Assembly (NCBI GenBank): GCA_020724265.1 | Contig: DYHH01000002.1 | Location: 1-64,000 of the forward strand | Source of the DNA: Melioribacter roseus | Lineage (GTDB): Bacteria; Bacteroidota; Ignavibacteria; Ignavibacteriales; Melioribacteraceae | DNA length: 64,000 bases | Direction: 5' to 3' | Shown: in pieces, positions 34,340 through 43,871 of the stretch | How the letters are laid out: each line of letters opens with the position of its first letter | Position numbering within the stretch: the stretch's first letter is position 1 | The notes under the pieces: model-generated | What the model saw: the letters and a program-made list of their open reading frames with translations, nothing else | Databases searched by the model: none | What the model was told of the DNA's origin: nothing | Made by a program: the position numbers and the translations under genes

Positions 34340-37258
34340 ATGGCAAATTCTCTTATTAATAGAAAAAAATTCTTTTACCTGTCTTTCATTTTGATGGGTT
34401 TGTTTTTTATTTTTTTACATAGTTCATCGGCTCAAACGCCTTCGGAAGTAAGAGAATTTAAGAATAGAGCTATTGAACATATGCAGGCAGGTAGATTTGG
34501 TGAAGCAATTGATCTTCTGAATAAATACATTTCTACAAATGCTCGCGAAGCCGAAGGATATAATTTAAGAGCTATTTGTTACGAAAACAGATCACAATAT
34601 CAGAACGCAGTACTAGATTTTAGACGAGCAATCGCTCTTGAACCCCAAAACCAAGAATACAGAAACAATCTAAACCGGGTAATTGCGGTTTGGTATGAAC
34701 AGCTTCGTAAGAAAATTGAAGGGCACCACAGAGAAATTGCTATCGATCCCAACAACCCGTTTAATTATCTCGAAATAGGGAAATCTTATAGATGGATGGA
34801 GATGTGGCCCGAAGCAGAGTTATGGTATGATGAATATCTGCTTCGCGATAACAATGCTTCTCCGGATGAGATAATTCGTTACACGGAAATTTTAGCAAAA
34901 ACCGGAAGTATTCTAAAAGGAGAAAGAATTCTTAGGGAATTTGTTGGAAGATACCCGGATGACTGGCGCCTTTGGAGTCGTTTTGGATATTTTCTTATTT
35001 GGCTTGCTAGGTATAACGAGGCAAGACAAGCATTCGAAACAGCTTTGAGTTTTAAACCCTTCTTTAAAGAAGCTCAAGACGGATTGGATATTGCCCGCAG
35101 TGAAGCTTACGTTACACAAGAAGACCCGCGTGCATTTGAAAGAGTTTATCCTATCGATAGATATTATAGTCTGTTAAGAAGAAATCCTGCCGATGATGAA
35201 ACTCGTTTCCGATTAGTCGAAGAACTTATTAAAGAAGAGCGTATTGAAGAAGCATATCAACAATTACAAAGACTAGCTGTAAGGCATCAAGGCGAAGAAA
35301 AATTTGAAGAGCTTTGGCTATATGTTACAAATTACCGAGATCAAAACTATCGCACAAAAGTTGAAGAGTTCCGTCAAAGGCTTGAAGCTGATCCCAATAA
35401 TTTACAAGCAGTAAAAAGTTTGGCACAATACCATGAATATTTACAAGAATATGATCAAGCTTTGCAAGTGCTGGATAATTATTTTGCTCTAAATCCGGAC
35501 GAGACAGATCAAACCTTAAGGTACCAGTATGCGCGTGTTAATGCATGGGCACGATACTTTGACCGTGCGATTAATATAATGGATAATTTGCTTGCCGATT
35601 ATCCGAATAATTTAGATTATCAACTCTTTAGAGCACAGCTATCTATTTGGACAAGTCAAGATATTCAATTAGCCCGCGAGTATTTGGAGAATGTTCTTAC
35701 TGCACGCCCTGAAAATGTTGATGCATTAATAGCGATGGGGTCATTAAAATTGATCGACAACGATTTTGATGCTGCTCAATCCTATGCAGACCAGGCACGA
35801 GAAGTTGATCCGAATAATAACGAGGTTATTAAGCTTGAACAAAATATTGAATTTCAAAAACTCCGCTATGAAGAAGAATTACTCTTTAGAATTTTAAATG
35901 AAGGTAGAGAATTAGTTCTTGATGGTGATTGTGAAGGCGCACTCCATTATTACGAGGACTATCTTAACCAAGCTGAACCTAATAATATTATACTAAAAGA
36001 ATACGGCGATGTTCTTTTTTGTGCAGGCAGGTTGCAAGAAGCGAGAAACGCTTATGATCGGGCTGCTTCGGATGGCTATTATTATGAAGCATCTTTGCAA
36101 CGTGCCAAAGTTGCTTATGCACTCGATGATACCACAGGTGCAATCAGAATGTTTAAAGAATTGGTACATGAAGAACCTTACGAATTTGAACCGAGACTAT
36201 ATCTTGGTGATTCATATGCAAAAGCAAAACTATTTGATAGTGCCAGAGCACAATATGATTCGCTTTTAACTTGGGATGATCTTGACTCCACTGAAATTGC
36301 TATGATTGAACTGCGTAAAGGATATCTTCCTGTTACAGGTTTAGCTGCTATCTTTGAAACTTTTCCAAATTATATTGGTTTAGCCCCGCAAGCTTCATTT
36401 TACTCGGATAATCTGAGTTTTAGATTTTGGAATATGGGAGCCCGGATGGAGCTTGGTTTTACATACTGGTTAACTTTTGGAGTATCTTATTTTAAAACCC
36501 AAATGAATGCTAACGCAGCAAGTTTGAATGAAGATGTTTTGGCGGCATATCCATTTACAGGCGATAAAACTTTTACAACTTTTAAAGGGCACCTTTACCT
36601 TCGATTTATTGACAATGTAACTATCGGAGCAGGGTTTGGAAAAGTTAACGTTGACGGGTTTCAAACTCGTGACGAATCCGACGCATTTATAAATTTTGAA
36701 AAGAAAGATACCATCGCAGTTAATTTCCAATACTTAAATACCGATGCGGCGCTTGTTCTTTATTCACCTTATTTAATCGACAACCGTTTATATACAACTT
36801 ATTACAGAATAGGCGGCTATTATAACCATAGAAATGGATTTCATTTCTCAGGGTATTTTTCTTATTTAACCGTTACCGATGGTAATGAAGGAAATGATTT
36901 GCAGCTTCGTATAGGAAGAAGATTCTTGCCTGAAGTGATTGCCGGATACGAATACTTCTATTCAAATTATAAGTATGATGCCGACCTATATTATTCACCG
37001 AATAATTTTGAATCACATAGTTTGTTTATTGATTCCTGGTTGGAAAAGAAAAAACATCTTGAAGTTAAACTCGGCGGCAAAATAGGTTTTGTTCCGGCAA
37101 GCAATTTCCTTTTACTCGCTGCAAATCTTGATATAAATTATAGAATAGCCGAAAGGTTAACAATGCAGGCTAGATTAAACCTTGGAAGTACTTCGCGCGA
37201 TAATGCCAGCTATAAATATATTCAAGGACAAATCTCTGCTTATTGGACTATTTATTAA
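34340..37258 (+). CDS. TPR-repeat outer-membrane protein with C-terminal beta-barrel
   Basis: The ATG at 34340 is used; an adjacent TTG lies just before it. The 972-residue protein has a signal peptide (FFYLSFILMGLFFIFL...SSA), then at least ten TPR units at about 30-650 with typical A-x-x-x-A/Y-L and DP-NN spacing. After LRKGYLPVTGLAAIFE comes a beta-strand-rich region at about 665-972, alternating aromatic and polar residues and ending in Tyr. This is the plan of PgaA, BcsC and an AlgK-AlgE fusion, proteins that export polysaccharides. It follows the MBOAT pair by 123 nt and precedes an M23 peptidase by 17 nt. The export role is inferred, since no synthase gene is adjacent. Confidence 0.8.
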   Translation: MANSLINRKKFFYLSFILMGLFFIFLHSSSAQTPSEVREFKNRAIEHMQAGRFGEAIDLLNKYISTNAREAEGYNLRAICYENRSQYQNAVLDFRRAIALEPQNQEYRNNLNRVIAVWYEQLRKKIEGHHREIAIDPNNPFNYLEIGKSYRWMEMWPEAELWYDEYLLRDNNASPDEIIRYTEILAKTGSILKGERILREFVGRYPDDWRLWSRFGYFLIWLARYNEARQAFETALSFKPFFKEAQDGLDIARSEAYVTQEDPRAFERVYPIDRYYSLLRRNPADDETRFRLVEELIKEERIEEAYQQLQRLAVRHQGEEKFEELWLYVTNYRDQNYRTKVEEFRQRLEADPNNLQAVKSLAQYHEYLQEYDQALQVLDNYFALNPDETDQTLRYQYARVNAWARYFDRAINIMDNLLADYPNNLDYQLFRAQLSIWTSQDIQLAREYLENVLTARPENVDALIAMGSLKLIDNDFDAAQSYADQAREVDPNNNEVIKLEQNIEFQKLRYEEELLFRILNEGRELVLDGDCEGALHYYEDYLNQAEPNNIILKEYGDVLFCAGRLQEARNAYDRAASDGYYYEASLQRAKVAYALDDTTGAIRMFKELVHEEPYEFEPRLYLGDSYAKAKLFDSARAQYDSLLTWDDLDSTEIAMIELRKGYLPVTGLAAIFETFPNYIGLAPQASFYSDNLSFRFWNMGARMELGFTYWLTFGVSYFKTQMNANAASLNEDVLAAYPFTGDKTFTTFKGHLYLRFIDNVTIGAGFGKVNVDGFQTRDESDAFINFEKKDTIAVNFQYLNTDAALVLYSPYLIDNRLYTTYYRIGGYYNHRNGFHFSGYFSYLTVTDGNEGNDLQLRIGRRFLPEVIAGYEYFYSNYKYDADLYYSPNNFESHSLFIDSWLEKKKHLEVKLGGKIGFVPASNFLLLAANLDINYRIAERLTMQARLNLGSTSRDNASYKYIQGQISAYWTIY

Positions 37259-37275
37259 TTCCCGTCTAAAATTTT

Positions 37276-38088
37276 ATGAAAAAAATTTTTCTATCATTTA
37301 TCTGCTTTCAGATAATAGTCTTTTCACAACAAGTTGAATTATACGGTATTGCTCAACCCGGCAATGCATTAATTGGGAAAGCAGAGAACCTTGCACAAGT
37401 AATGTTGAACGATAAGATTCTGCAATTTGATAAAGAAGGTGTCTTTACTTTTGGATTTGATAGAGATGCAAAAGGAATCCATCTATTAAAAATTAAATAC
37501 ACAAACGGCAAATCCGAAATAAAGAAATTCGACCTGCCCAATAGAGAATATGATATCCAAAAGATTACAAGTACAAAGCAGCAATTTACCGGTCCCCCGA
37601 AAGAAGAACTGCCAAGAATTGAACGTGAAAGAGAAATAATGAGAAAAGCTCGAAGCAGAATAGGAATTATTGATACTGCATATTTTGCTTCAGGATTTAT
37701 GTTACCGATAGAGAATGCAAAAATAACCGGCGTATTCGGGAGTCAAAGAATAATCAACGAAACTCCTCAAAACATTCACAACGGATTGGATTACGCTGCT
37801 CCAATTGGTACAGATGTTTTTTCGATGGCTGATGGTATAGTCCAACTTGCCGGTGATAATTTTTACTACAACGGTAATTTTGTTTTAATTGATCACGGGC
37901 AAGGACTCTCCAGCATTTACCTTCACTTAAATAAATTATCTGTTACTACAGGCGAGTATGTCACAAAGGGTCAAAAAATCGGTGAGGTTGGAACAACAGG
38001 AAGATCAACCGGACCACATCTACATTGGGGCGTCAACTGGTTTAATAGTAAAATCGATCCGCATTCTTTAATTGGTATTGGATTTTGA
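37276..38088 (+). CDS. Exported M23-family peptidoglycan peptidase (LytM-like)
   Basis: The 270-residue protein has a signal peptide (FLSFICFQIIVFSQ), an N-terminal beta-domain at about 20-110, and a C-terminal LytM domain with the zinc motif HNGLDYAAP (H-x3-D) and the active-site HLHWG. The connecting SMADGIVQLAG and TGEYVTKGQKIGEVG segments are typical. It would cut peptide cross-links of peptidoglycan in the periplasm. It follows the TPR/beta-barrel gene by 17 nt, so wall opening for an envelope-spanning exporter is a plausible role. Confidence 0.92.
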   Translation: MKKIFLSFICFQIIVFSQQVELYGIAQPGNALIGKAENLAQVMLNDKILQFDKEGVFTFGFDRDAKGIHLLKIKYTNGKSEIKKFDLPNREYDIQKITSTKQQFTGPPKEELPRIEREREIMRKARSRIGIIDTAYFASGFMLPIENAKITGVFGSQRIINETPQNIHNGLDYAAPIGTDVFSMADGIVQLAGDNFYYNGNFVLIDHGQGLSSIYLHLNKLSVTTGEYVTKGQKIGEVGTTGRSTGPHLHWGVNWFNSKIDPHSLIGIGF

Positions 38089-38218
38089 AAGTGTAACAAA
38101 TTAAAAGATTGCAAAAATGAATATGCGTAAGTCGAGTATTTCATTTCGGGTTAATTAAATCCTTGGCTAACCGTTTACTCCATTATCCTCTTGAAATTCA
38201 CAGATATTTAAAAAAGAT

Positions 38219-38226
38219 TATATTTG
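38219..38226 (+). promoter_or_regulatory. Possible -7 box upstream of the lytic transglycosylase gene
   Basis: tatatttg matches TAnnTTTG and ends 25 nt before the ATG at 38252. The nearest TTG-like upstream element (38191-38193) is about 25 nt away, further than usual, so the assignment is tentative. Confidence 0.3.
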
Positions 38227-38251
38227 TAATTAATTGCTTTTATAAAACTAT

Positions 38252-39220
38252 ATGAAGAATGAGTTAACTATGAAAACGACATATATATCCCGGGTACATT
38301 TAATAGCGCTTTATATTCTTCTGGCTGTATCAATATTGTTCTTATTTAGCTTTTACATACATGTTGAAGAAGCAAAAACCGGTATCATCCAATCAACGCC
38401 GCAAAGTTTGCAAATAGTTGTACCGCCGATTCCCGAAAGAGTAGAAATATTCGGTGAAGAGGTTCCCTTGCTTGATATTGATGTGAGAGAAAGATTAGAA
38501 CGCGAAATTATTGTTAATACTTATTGGCATTCAAATACTATATTAATGCTGAAGCGTGCTAAGCGATGGTTCCCGGTGATTGAACCGACTCTCGCAAAGA
38601 ATAAAATTCCAGACGATTTTAAATATATTTCTGTAATTGAAAGTAATTTAGATAATCTTGTTTCTCCTGCCGGTGCTTCCGGGTTTTGGCAATTTATGAA
38701 AGGTACTTCACCCAAATATAAACTTGAAATCAATGAGAGTATTGATGAAAGATATCATCTTGAAAAAGCAACTCAAGCTGCTTGTGATTATCTTAACGAA
38801 GCTTATGCTAAATTCGGAAGCTGGGCTACGGCAGCAGCAAGTTATAATATGGGTATCTCAGGTGTTGAAAGACAAATCGATAGACAAAAAACAAAAAACT
38901 ATTATAACTTTACATTGAACGAAGAAACATCCCGTTATTTATTCAGAGCAATTGCGCTTAAACTGATTCTTACCAACCCTGCACAATATGGATTTTTTAT
39001 TGAAGAGTATGAAAAATATGATCCTTATAAAACTTATGAAATAGAAGTTAGATCGGATATAAATGACCTTGCTCTATGGGCAATTGATAAACAAATAAAT
39101 TACAAGTGGCTCAAAAAATTAAATCCTTGGCTGCGTGATAATAAACTCAAAGTACCGGCTGGTAAATCTTATAAAATTAAACTCCCGGTTCCGGGTTCAA
39201 TTTATATAATACCGGATTAA
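38252..39220 (+). CDS. Membrane-anchored lytic transglycosylase (SLT domain)
   Basis: The 322-residue protein has one N-terminal membrane helix (LIALYILLAVSILFLFSFYI) and an SLT-type lysozyme-like domain at about 100-235. The catalytic Glu is in YISVIESNLDN. GASGFWQFMKGT and ATAAASYNMGISGVERQ are the GLMQ- and AYN-type motifs. A C-terminal region of about 50 residues (IDKQINYKWLKKLNPWLRDNKL) resembles a LysM-like wall-binding tail seen in MltD proteins. It cleaves glycan strands of peptidoglycan with 1,6-anhydro product. A second in-frame ATG at 38270 is a possible start. An antiporter gene follows after 12 nt. Confidence 0.9.
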   Translation: MKNELTMKTTYISRVHLIALYILLAVSILFLFSFYIHVEEAKTGIIQSTPQSLQIVVPPIPERVEIFGEEVPLLDIDVRERLEREIIVNTYWHSNTILMLKRAKRWFPVIEPTLAKNKIPDDFKYISVIESNLDNLVSPAGASGFWQFMKGTSPKYKLEINESIDERYHLEKATQAACDYLNEAYAKFGSWATAAASYNMGISGVERQIDRQKTKNYYNFTLNEETSRYLFRAIALKLILTNPAQYGFFIEEYEKYDPYKTYEIEVRSDINDLALWAIDKQINYKWLKKLNPWLRDNKLKVPAGKSYKIKLPVPGSIYIIPD

Positions 39221-39232
39221 TAAAGAGAGCAG

Positions 39233-41200
39233 ATGGAATTTAAATTTCTCAACGACGTTATTATAATATTTGCGCTTTCAATCGTAATCTTGTTGATTTT
39301 CCATAGACTGAAGCTTCCAATAATAATTGGTTTTTTAATTACAGGTATATTCACAGGCCCGTTTGGATTTGGGCTGGTTGACTCTGTTCATCAAGTTGAA
39401 GTACTTGCCGAAATCGGTATTCTTCTTCTTCTTTTTACTATCGGTATTGAATTTTCGTTTAAAGAAATGCTTCAACTAAAAAGATCTGTTCTAATCGGCG
39501 GCTCACTTCAAGTAGTTTTTACTACAATTATAATTGCTGTTATATCATATTCAATTGTACCAGATATAAACGAAGCGATATTTATCGGATTTTTAGTTGC
39601 ATTGAGTTCAACTGCAATACTACTTAAGTCATACAGCGAAAAAGGCGAAATAGAAACCCCTCACGGTAAAATTCTTTTATCGATACTCATCTTTCAAGAT
39701 ATAATTGTAGTCCCGATGATTTTAATCACCCCTATCCTTGCCGGTATTGAAGGTGATTTTGGTACTGAGATGTTGATGCTGTTTTTGAAAATAGTTGGTG
39801 TTCTTATTCTTGTACTGTTCGGTACTAAATATATTGTCCCGTTTTTACTTCATATCGTAACAAAAACAAAAAGTCGGGAATTGTTTCTATTTACAATTAT
39901 AGTAATCTGTTTTGGTGTTGTTTGGTTTACCGGCGAACTTGGTCTTTCTTTGGCACTTGGTGCATTTTTAGCAGGATTAATTATTTCAGAGTCCGAATAT
40001 AGCCATCAAGCATTAAGCAACATTATGCCTTTTCGCGATGCATTCTCAAGTTTGTTTTTTGTTTCGATCGGTATGCTTCTCGATATAAAATTCTTATATG
40101 AAAATATAGGAACTGCATTACTTCTAACAGGAATTGTTTTACTGGTAAAATCTTTTACCGGGGTCACAGCAATTAAATTTTTACAGCTTCCCTGGCGTAT
40201 ATCAATAATTGCCGGATTAGCATTGGCTCAAGTCGGAGAGTTTTCTTTCATACTTGCCAAAACCGGTTTATCGGTTGGATTCTTAAGTGATAATTTTTAT
40301 CAAAACTTTTTAGCGGTTTCAATTCTTACAATGTCATTAACCCCGGTGTTGTTGAAAGTATCACCTGTTCTTGGTAACAAGATAGCCGCAGTTTTAAGGG
40401 AAACTAAAAATGCTGGTGATGAAGGAAAAGATAGACATCTTGAAGACCATTTAATTATTGTAGGTTTCGGAATTAACGGAAGAAACCTTGCGCGAGCAGC
40501 AACAAGTGCTAAAATTCCTTTTGTTGTTCTGGATGTAAATCCCGATACGGTTAAAGAAGAAAAAGAGAAAGGAACTAATATCATTTTCGGTGATGCTGTT
40601 TATCCTGAAATACTTCATCAAGCAAATATTGAAAAAGCAAGAATAGTAGTGATTGCTATTAACGATCCTACGGCTGTACAAAGAACGGTTGCACTGGTTA
40701 AATCCGAAAATTCAAATGTATATGTAATTGTAAGAACACGCCACGTTAAAGAAGTAGAAACTCTAATAGAGCTTGGAGCAGATGAGGTTATACCTGAAGA
40801 ATTCGAAACTTCCATTGAAATATTTTCAAGAGTACTTGCCAAATATTTAATACCGCGTAATCAAATTGAAAAATTTGTAAATGAAATTCGCGCTGATAGT
40901 TATGAAATGTTCCGTTCAATACCCAAAGATGTTTCACCGATTCCTTATCTTCCATTGAACTTTCCCGATCTTGAAATCTGCAGCTTTATTATTAATGATG
41001 ATTCTTTGTTCGCTGATAAATCCTTATCTGAATTAGATCTTCGCAATAAATACGGCTTTTCAATCTTGGCAATTAAGAGGAACAGTGAAGTTATTGCAAA
41101 TCCGACGGCAGTAACCGTCCTTAAATCCGGCGATCTAATTTTTGTATTAACAGAGCACGACAAAATCTCAGAGCTTTCCAAGCTCTTTAAAGAACAATAA
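39233..41200 (+). CDS. CPA2-type cation/proton antiporter with RCK domain (KefB/YbaL-like)
   Basis: The 655-residue protein has a CPA2 antiporter domain of about 12 helices at 1-385 (GFLITGIFTGPFGFGL, ALSSTAILLKSYSE, FVSIGMLLD). It is followed by a cytoplasmic TrkA-N domain beginning HLIIVGFGINGRNLARAA near residue 405, and a TrkA-C domain at about 570-650. Such proteins exchange K+ or Na+ for H+ and are gated by ligands on the RCK part. It lies 12 nt after the transglycosylase gene and 5 nt before the rhomboid gene. K+ is likeliest by domain type. Confidence 0.9.
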   Translation: MEFKFLNDVIIIFALSIVILLIFHRLKLPIIIGFLITGIFTGPFGFGLVDSVHQVEVLAEIGILLLLFTIGIEFSFKEMLQLKRSVLIGGSLQVVFTTIIIAVISYSIVPDINEAIFIGFLVALSSTAILLKSYSEKGEIETPHGKILLSILIFQDIIVVPMILITPILAGIEGDFGTEMLMLFLKIVGVLILVLFGTKYIVPFLLHIVTKTKSRELFLFTIIVICFGVVWFTGELGLSLALGAFLAGLIISESEYSHQALSNIMPFRDAFSSLFFVSIGMLLDIKFLYENIGTALLLTGIVLLVKSFTGVTAIKFLQLPWRISIIAGLALAQVGEFSFILAKTGLSVGFLSDNFYQNFLAVSILTMSLTPVLLKVSPVLGNKIAAVLRETKNAGDEGKDRHLEDHLIIVGFGINGRNLARAATSAKIPFVVLDVNPDTVKEEKEKGTNIIFGDAVYPEILHQANIEKARIVVIAINDPTAVQRTVALVKSENSNVYVIVRTRHVKEVETLIELGADEVIPEEFETSIEIFSRVLAKYLIPRNQIEKFVNEIRADSYEMFRSIPKDVSPIPYLPLNFPDLEICSFIINDDSLFADKSLSELDLRNKYGFSILAIKRNSEVIANPTAVTVLKSGDLIFVLTEHDKISELSKLFKEQ

Positions 41201-41205
41201 TAATT

Positions 41206-41820
41206 ATGAGCGAAAAGAAAAAATTTCAAAAAGGATTGTTGATTGCATTTTCATTATTAATTATCATTTGGCTCGTAAAGATTTTTGAAATTAGTTCCGG
41301 GATAAGTTTTGTTCATTTTGGTGTTTTACCGAGAAATATTTCGAAATTAATCGGAATCTTCTTATTCCCGTTTATTCACTCAGGTTTCGAACATCTTATT
41401 TCTAATTCATTCCCAATATTGCTTTTAGTTACTGCGATTTTTTACTTTTATCCAACCTCATCTCTCAAAGTATTGATAATAATATATATTTTATCGGGCA
41501 CGCTGCTCTGGATTATTGGAAGAGAATCTTATCATATCGGCGCAAGTGCGGTTGTATACGGTTTGGTAACATTTGTTTTTTTCAGCGGCATTCTTAGATG
41601 GGATAGAAGATCAATCGTACTTTCTTTATTAGTAACATTTTTATACGGTGGTTTTACATGGGGCGTTCTTCCGTTTGACGAAAGTGTTTCGTGGGAAGGA
41701 CATCTTTCAGGTGCTTTAGTAGGATTGCTATGTGCAATTATATTTCGTAAATATGATCCGTACGAAAAATTTGCCTCGATGGAGGATGAAGATGAAGAAC
41801 TTGAAAATTTTGAAAGCTGA
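41206..41820 (+). CDS. Rhomboid family intramembrane serine protease
   Basis: The 204-residue, six-helix membrane protein carries the rhomboid residues in order: HLISN (His63, Asn67) in helix 2, the catalytic Ser114 in IGASAVVYG (G-x-S-A instead of the usual G-x-S-G), and His166 in WEGHLSGALVG. Rhomboids cut transmembrane segments within the bilayer. The tail after residue 185 is acidic (EDEDEEL). It begins 5 nt after the antiporter stop, and its last 29 nt overlap the following lipoprotein protease gene, so the two are translationally linked. Confidence 0.87.
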   Translation: MSEKKKFQKGLLIAFSLLIIIWLVKIFEISSGISFVHFGVLPRNISKLIGIFLFPFIHSGFEHLISNSFPILLLVTAIFYFYPTSSLKVLIIIYILSGTLLWIIGRESYHIGASAVVYGLVTFVFFSGILRWDRRSIVLSLLVTFLYGGFTWGVLPFDESVSWEGHLSGALVGLLCAIIFRKYDPYEKFASMEDEDEELENFES

Positions 41821-42856
41821 TCCAATTTGGAATGGGATTTTATTTTTAATAGTTGTAACTATTTTTACCGCTTGTACCTCCGAAACAAAAATTAGAATGG
41901 CTGCTTACCCGGAACTTTTCGACGGGAAGTATGACAGCGAATTCCCTTCCCGGAACAGCTCGGAACAATTAGAAGAAATAGCGAACTCAATTAGACTTGT
42001 TAATAGCATTGCTTTTTACAGAACTTATAATTTTTCTTTAGATGACAGTATAACCACAGTGTCTATTTCAAACGGTGATTTTAAGAAATTCTTGTCAACC
42101 TCAACAACATTCGAAGAAACCGCTTCCGGAACCGGAACACTAATCTATAACAATAACAATACATTAGCGATTTTAACTTGTGCTCATGTGATTAATTTCC
42201 CGGACTCGATAAAAACATTTTATTTAACGAATGAGGGGAAAAGATCGCCATACCTAAAAGGTTTTTCGGTAATTGTAAAACAAGATATATATGTAGTCCC
42301 TTCTTATGAAGAGGGTAACTTTGAAGTAATACTTCAAGACAAAGAACTTGATGCGGCTATTTTAAAAAAGAAAATAACCGGCGAACCAAAAATAAAGCAC
42401 AAAGTTTTTAATATGCCGCTTGGTAACGCCGCCGAATTGAATTGGGGTACATTCGTTTATGTGTTCGGATTTCCGGCAAATTATAAAATGATTTCAAAAG
42501 CAATTGTATCCAGTCCAAACTATGATAAAAAATCATCATTTATAATTGATGCGGTTTCAAACCAAGGATTAAGCGGCGGAATTGTTCTGGCTATAAGAGA
42601 CGGTGTACCGAATTTTGAGTTGGTCGGTATGGTTCTTTCCGCACCTGCGGCTTATGAATATGTGTTGAGACCGCATAAAGACAGCGAAGTTGTAATCGGT
42701 TCCGAATATAAAGGAGCACTTATACCTGATGCTCAGAGAAATATTAAATACGGTATCACAAAAGTTCTCTCTATTGAAGCGATACTTTCGTTTATTGAAA
42801 AGAATAAAACTCTTTTGCAAAAAAATGATATTTATTCTGGGCTGTTGTTTAAATAG
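41792..42856 (+). CDS. Lipoprotein trypsin-like (chymotrypsin-fold) serine protease
   Basis: The start is placed at the ATG at 41792 because GGAGG at 41781-41785 lies six bases upstream, inside the end of the rhomboid gene. Several upstream in-frame ATGs lack this. The 354-residue protein has a lipoprotein signal ending in a lipobox (FTACTSE). The protease triad is His132 (LTCAHVI), Asp187 (KELDAAIL) and Ser261 (NQGLSGGIVL). GLSGG replaces the classic GDSGG. It would be anchored in the periplasm. Pairing with a rhomboid suggests envelope proteolysis, but no substrate is known. No PDZ domain is seen, unlike DegP. Confidence 0.82.
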   Translation: MKNLKILKADPIWNGILFLIVVTIFTACTSETKIRMAAYPELFDGKYDSEFPSRNSSEQLEEIANSIRLVNSIAFYRTYNFSLDDSITTVSISNGDFKKFLSTSTTFEETASGTGTLIYNNNNTLAILTCAHVINFPDSIKTFYLTNEGKRSPYLKGFSVIVKQDIYVVPSYEEGNFEVILQDKELDAAILKKKITGEPKIKHKVFNMPLGNAAELNWGTFVYVFGFPANYKMISKAIVSSPNYDKKSSFIIDAVSNQGLSGGIVLAIRDGVPNFELVGMVLSAPAAYEYVLRPHKDSEVVIGSEYKGALIPDAQRNIKYGITKVLSIEAILSFIEKNKTLLQKNDIYSGLLFK

Positions 42857-43121
42857 AAAAGTATATACAAATCATATATGTCCTAAATAATTATTTATAA
42901 TAAAAATTGCTTGTGCAAGTTTAATAAAAAAGTGATTTTTTGAAAAAGACAAAACAACTCAACAATAATATTTCGGAATAAATACAATATGTATTTTTTT
43001 CTAGCTTAGAAAAATTATTTTGGACAGCACTGATACAAATATATTTTTATGCTATCATTTTTTGTTATCTCAAAGAAAAATCACATCTTTGTCTTTCATT
43101 ATTAAAAACAACTGAGCGGCA

Positions 43122-43769
43122 ATGGATATATCAAAATACAAACACATCATCTGGGATTGGAACGGAACAATTCTTAATGATCTTGATATGTGTGTTAAAA
43201 TTATTAACGAACTTCTCGAACAACATAAAATGAGTACAATAACGACCGAACAATATAAGGATGTATTTACAATACCGGTTGAAAATTATTACAAAGCAAT
43301 CGGCTTTGATTTCGATAAAAAGAGCTTTGCCGTAATCGGTAAAGAATGGATGGACGAATATGAAAGAAGAAAGTATGATTATGCGGAAATTCATCCCGAT
43401 GCAAAAGAAATAATAAGCAAAATTCATCAAAACGGGCAAAGTCAGTCAATTCTTTCTGCATATATGCAGCATACTTTGGAAGAACTTGTAGATCACTATA
43501 ACCTTTCAGATTATTTCGATTATCTTGTAGGAGCCGGCGATATTTATGCATACGGTAAAGTTGAACAGGGTAAAATGCTCATGCAAAAATTAGGTCTGCA
43601 AAAAGGTGAATCCATTTTAATCGGTGATACAATACACGATTATGAAGTAGCGCAAGAAATTGGAGCAGATTGTTTGCTGACAGCCGAAGGTCATCAAACA
43701 TACGAAAGATTAGCTTCAACCGGCTGCAAAGTTATCCATTCATTAAAAGAACTTGTTAACAGGAAATAA
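43122..43769 (+). CDS. HAD-superfamily hydrolase (phosphoglycolate phosphatase-like)
   Basis: The 215-residue protein has HAD motif I as IIWDWNGTILND, where the nucleophile Asp is followed by Trp-Asn, so the usual second Asp (DxD) is Asn. Motif II is QSILSAYM with Ser, motif III the Lys in AYGKVEQGK, and motif IV LIGDTIHDYEVA. A helical cap lies between motifs I and II. Family members remove phosphate from small metabolites. DWNGT is found in a recognisable subset of such hydrolases. It stands alone, with a 265-bp gap upstream. Confidence 0.85.
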   Translation: MDISKYKHIIWDWNGTILNDLDMCVKIINELLEQHKMSTITTEQYKDVFTIPVENYYKAIGFDFDKKSFAVIGKEWMDEYERRKYDYAEIHPDAKEIISKIHQNGQSQSILSAYMQHTLEELVDHYNLSDYFDYLVGAGDIYAYGKVEQGKMLMQKLGLQKGESILIGDTIHDYEVAQEIGADCLLTAEGHQTYERLASTGCKVIHSLKELVNRK

Positions 43770-43871
43770 TTCATTTAATTCTACTGAAGTAAATTTTGTT
43801 GAATTTATACATCTAACTTTATTACAATAGTTTTGGAAATTTCCTTCTTTTGAATAATCAACAGGTATTAA

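Noticed and set aside
41732-41791. Upstream in-frame starts that lengthen the lipoprotein protease
   Set aside because: They lack an SD and would put a basic, non-signal extension in front of the lipobox; the ATG at 41792 has GGAGG at the right distance.
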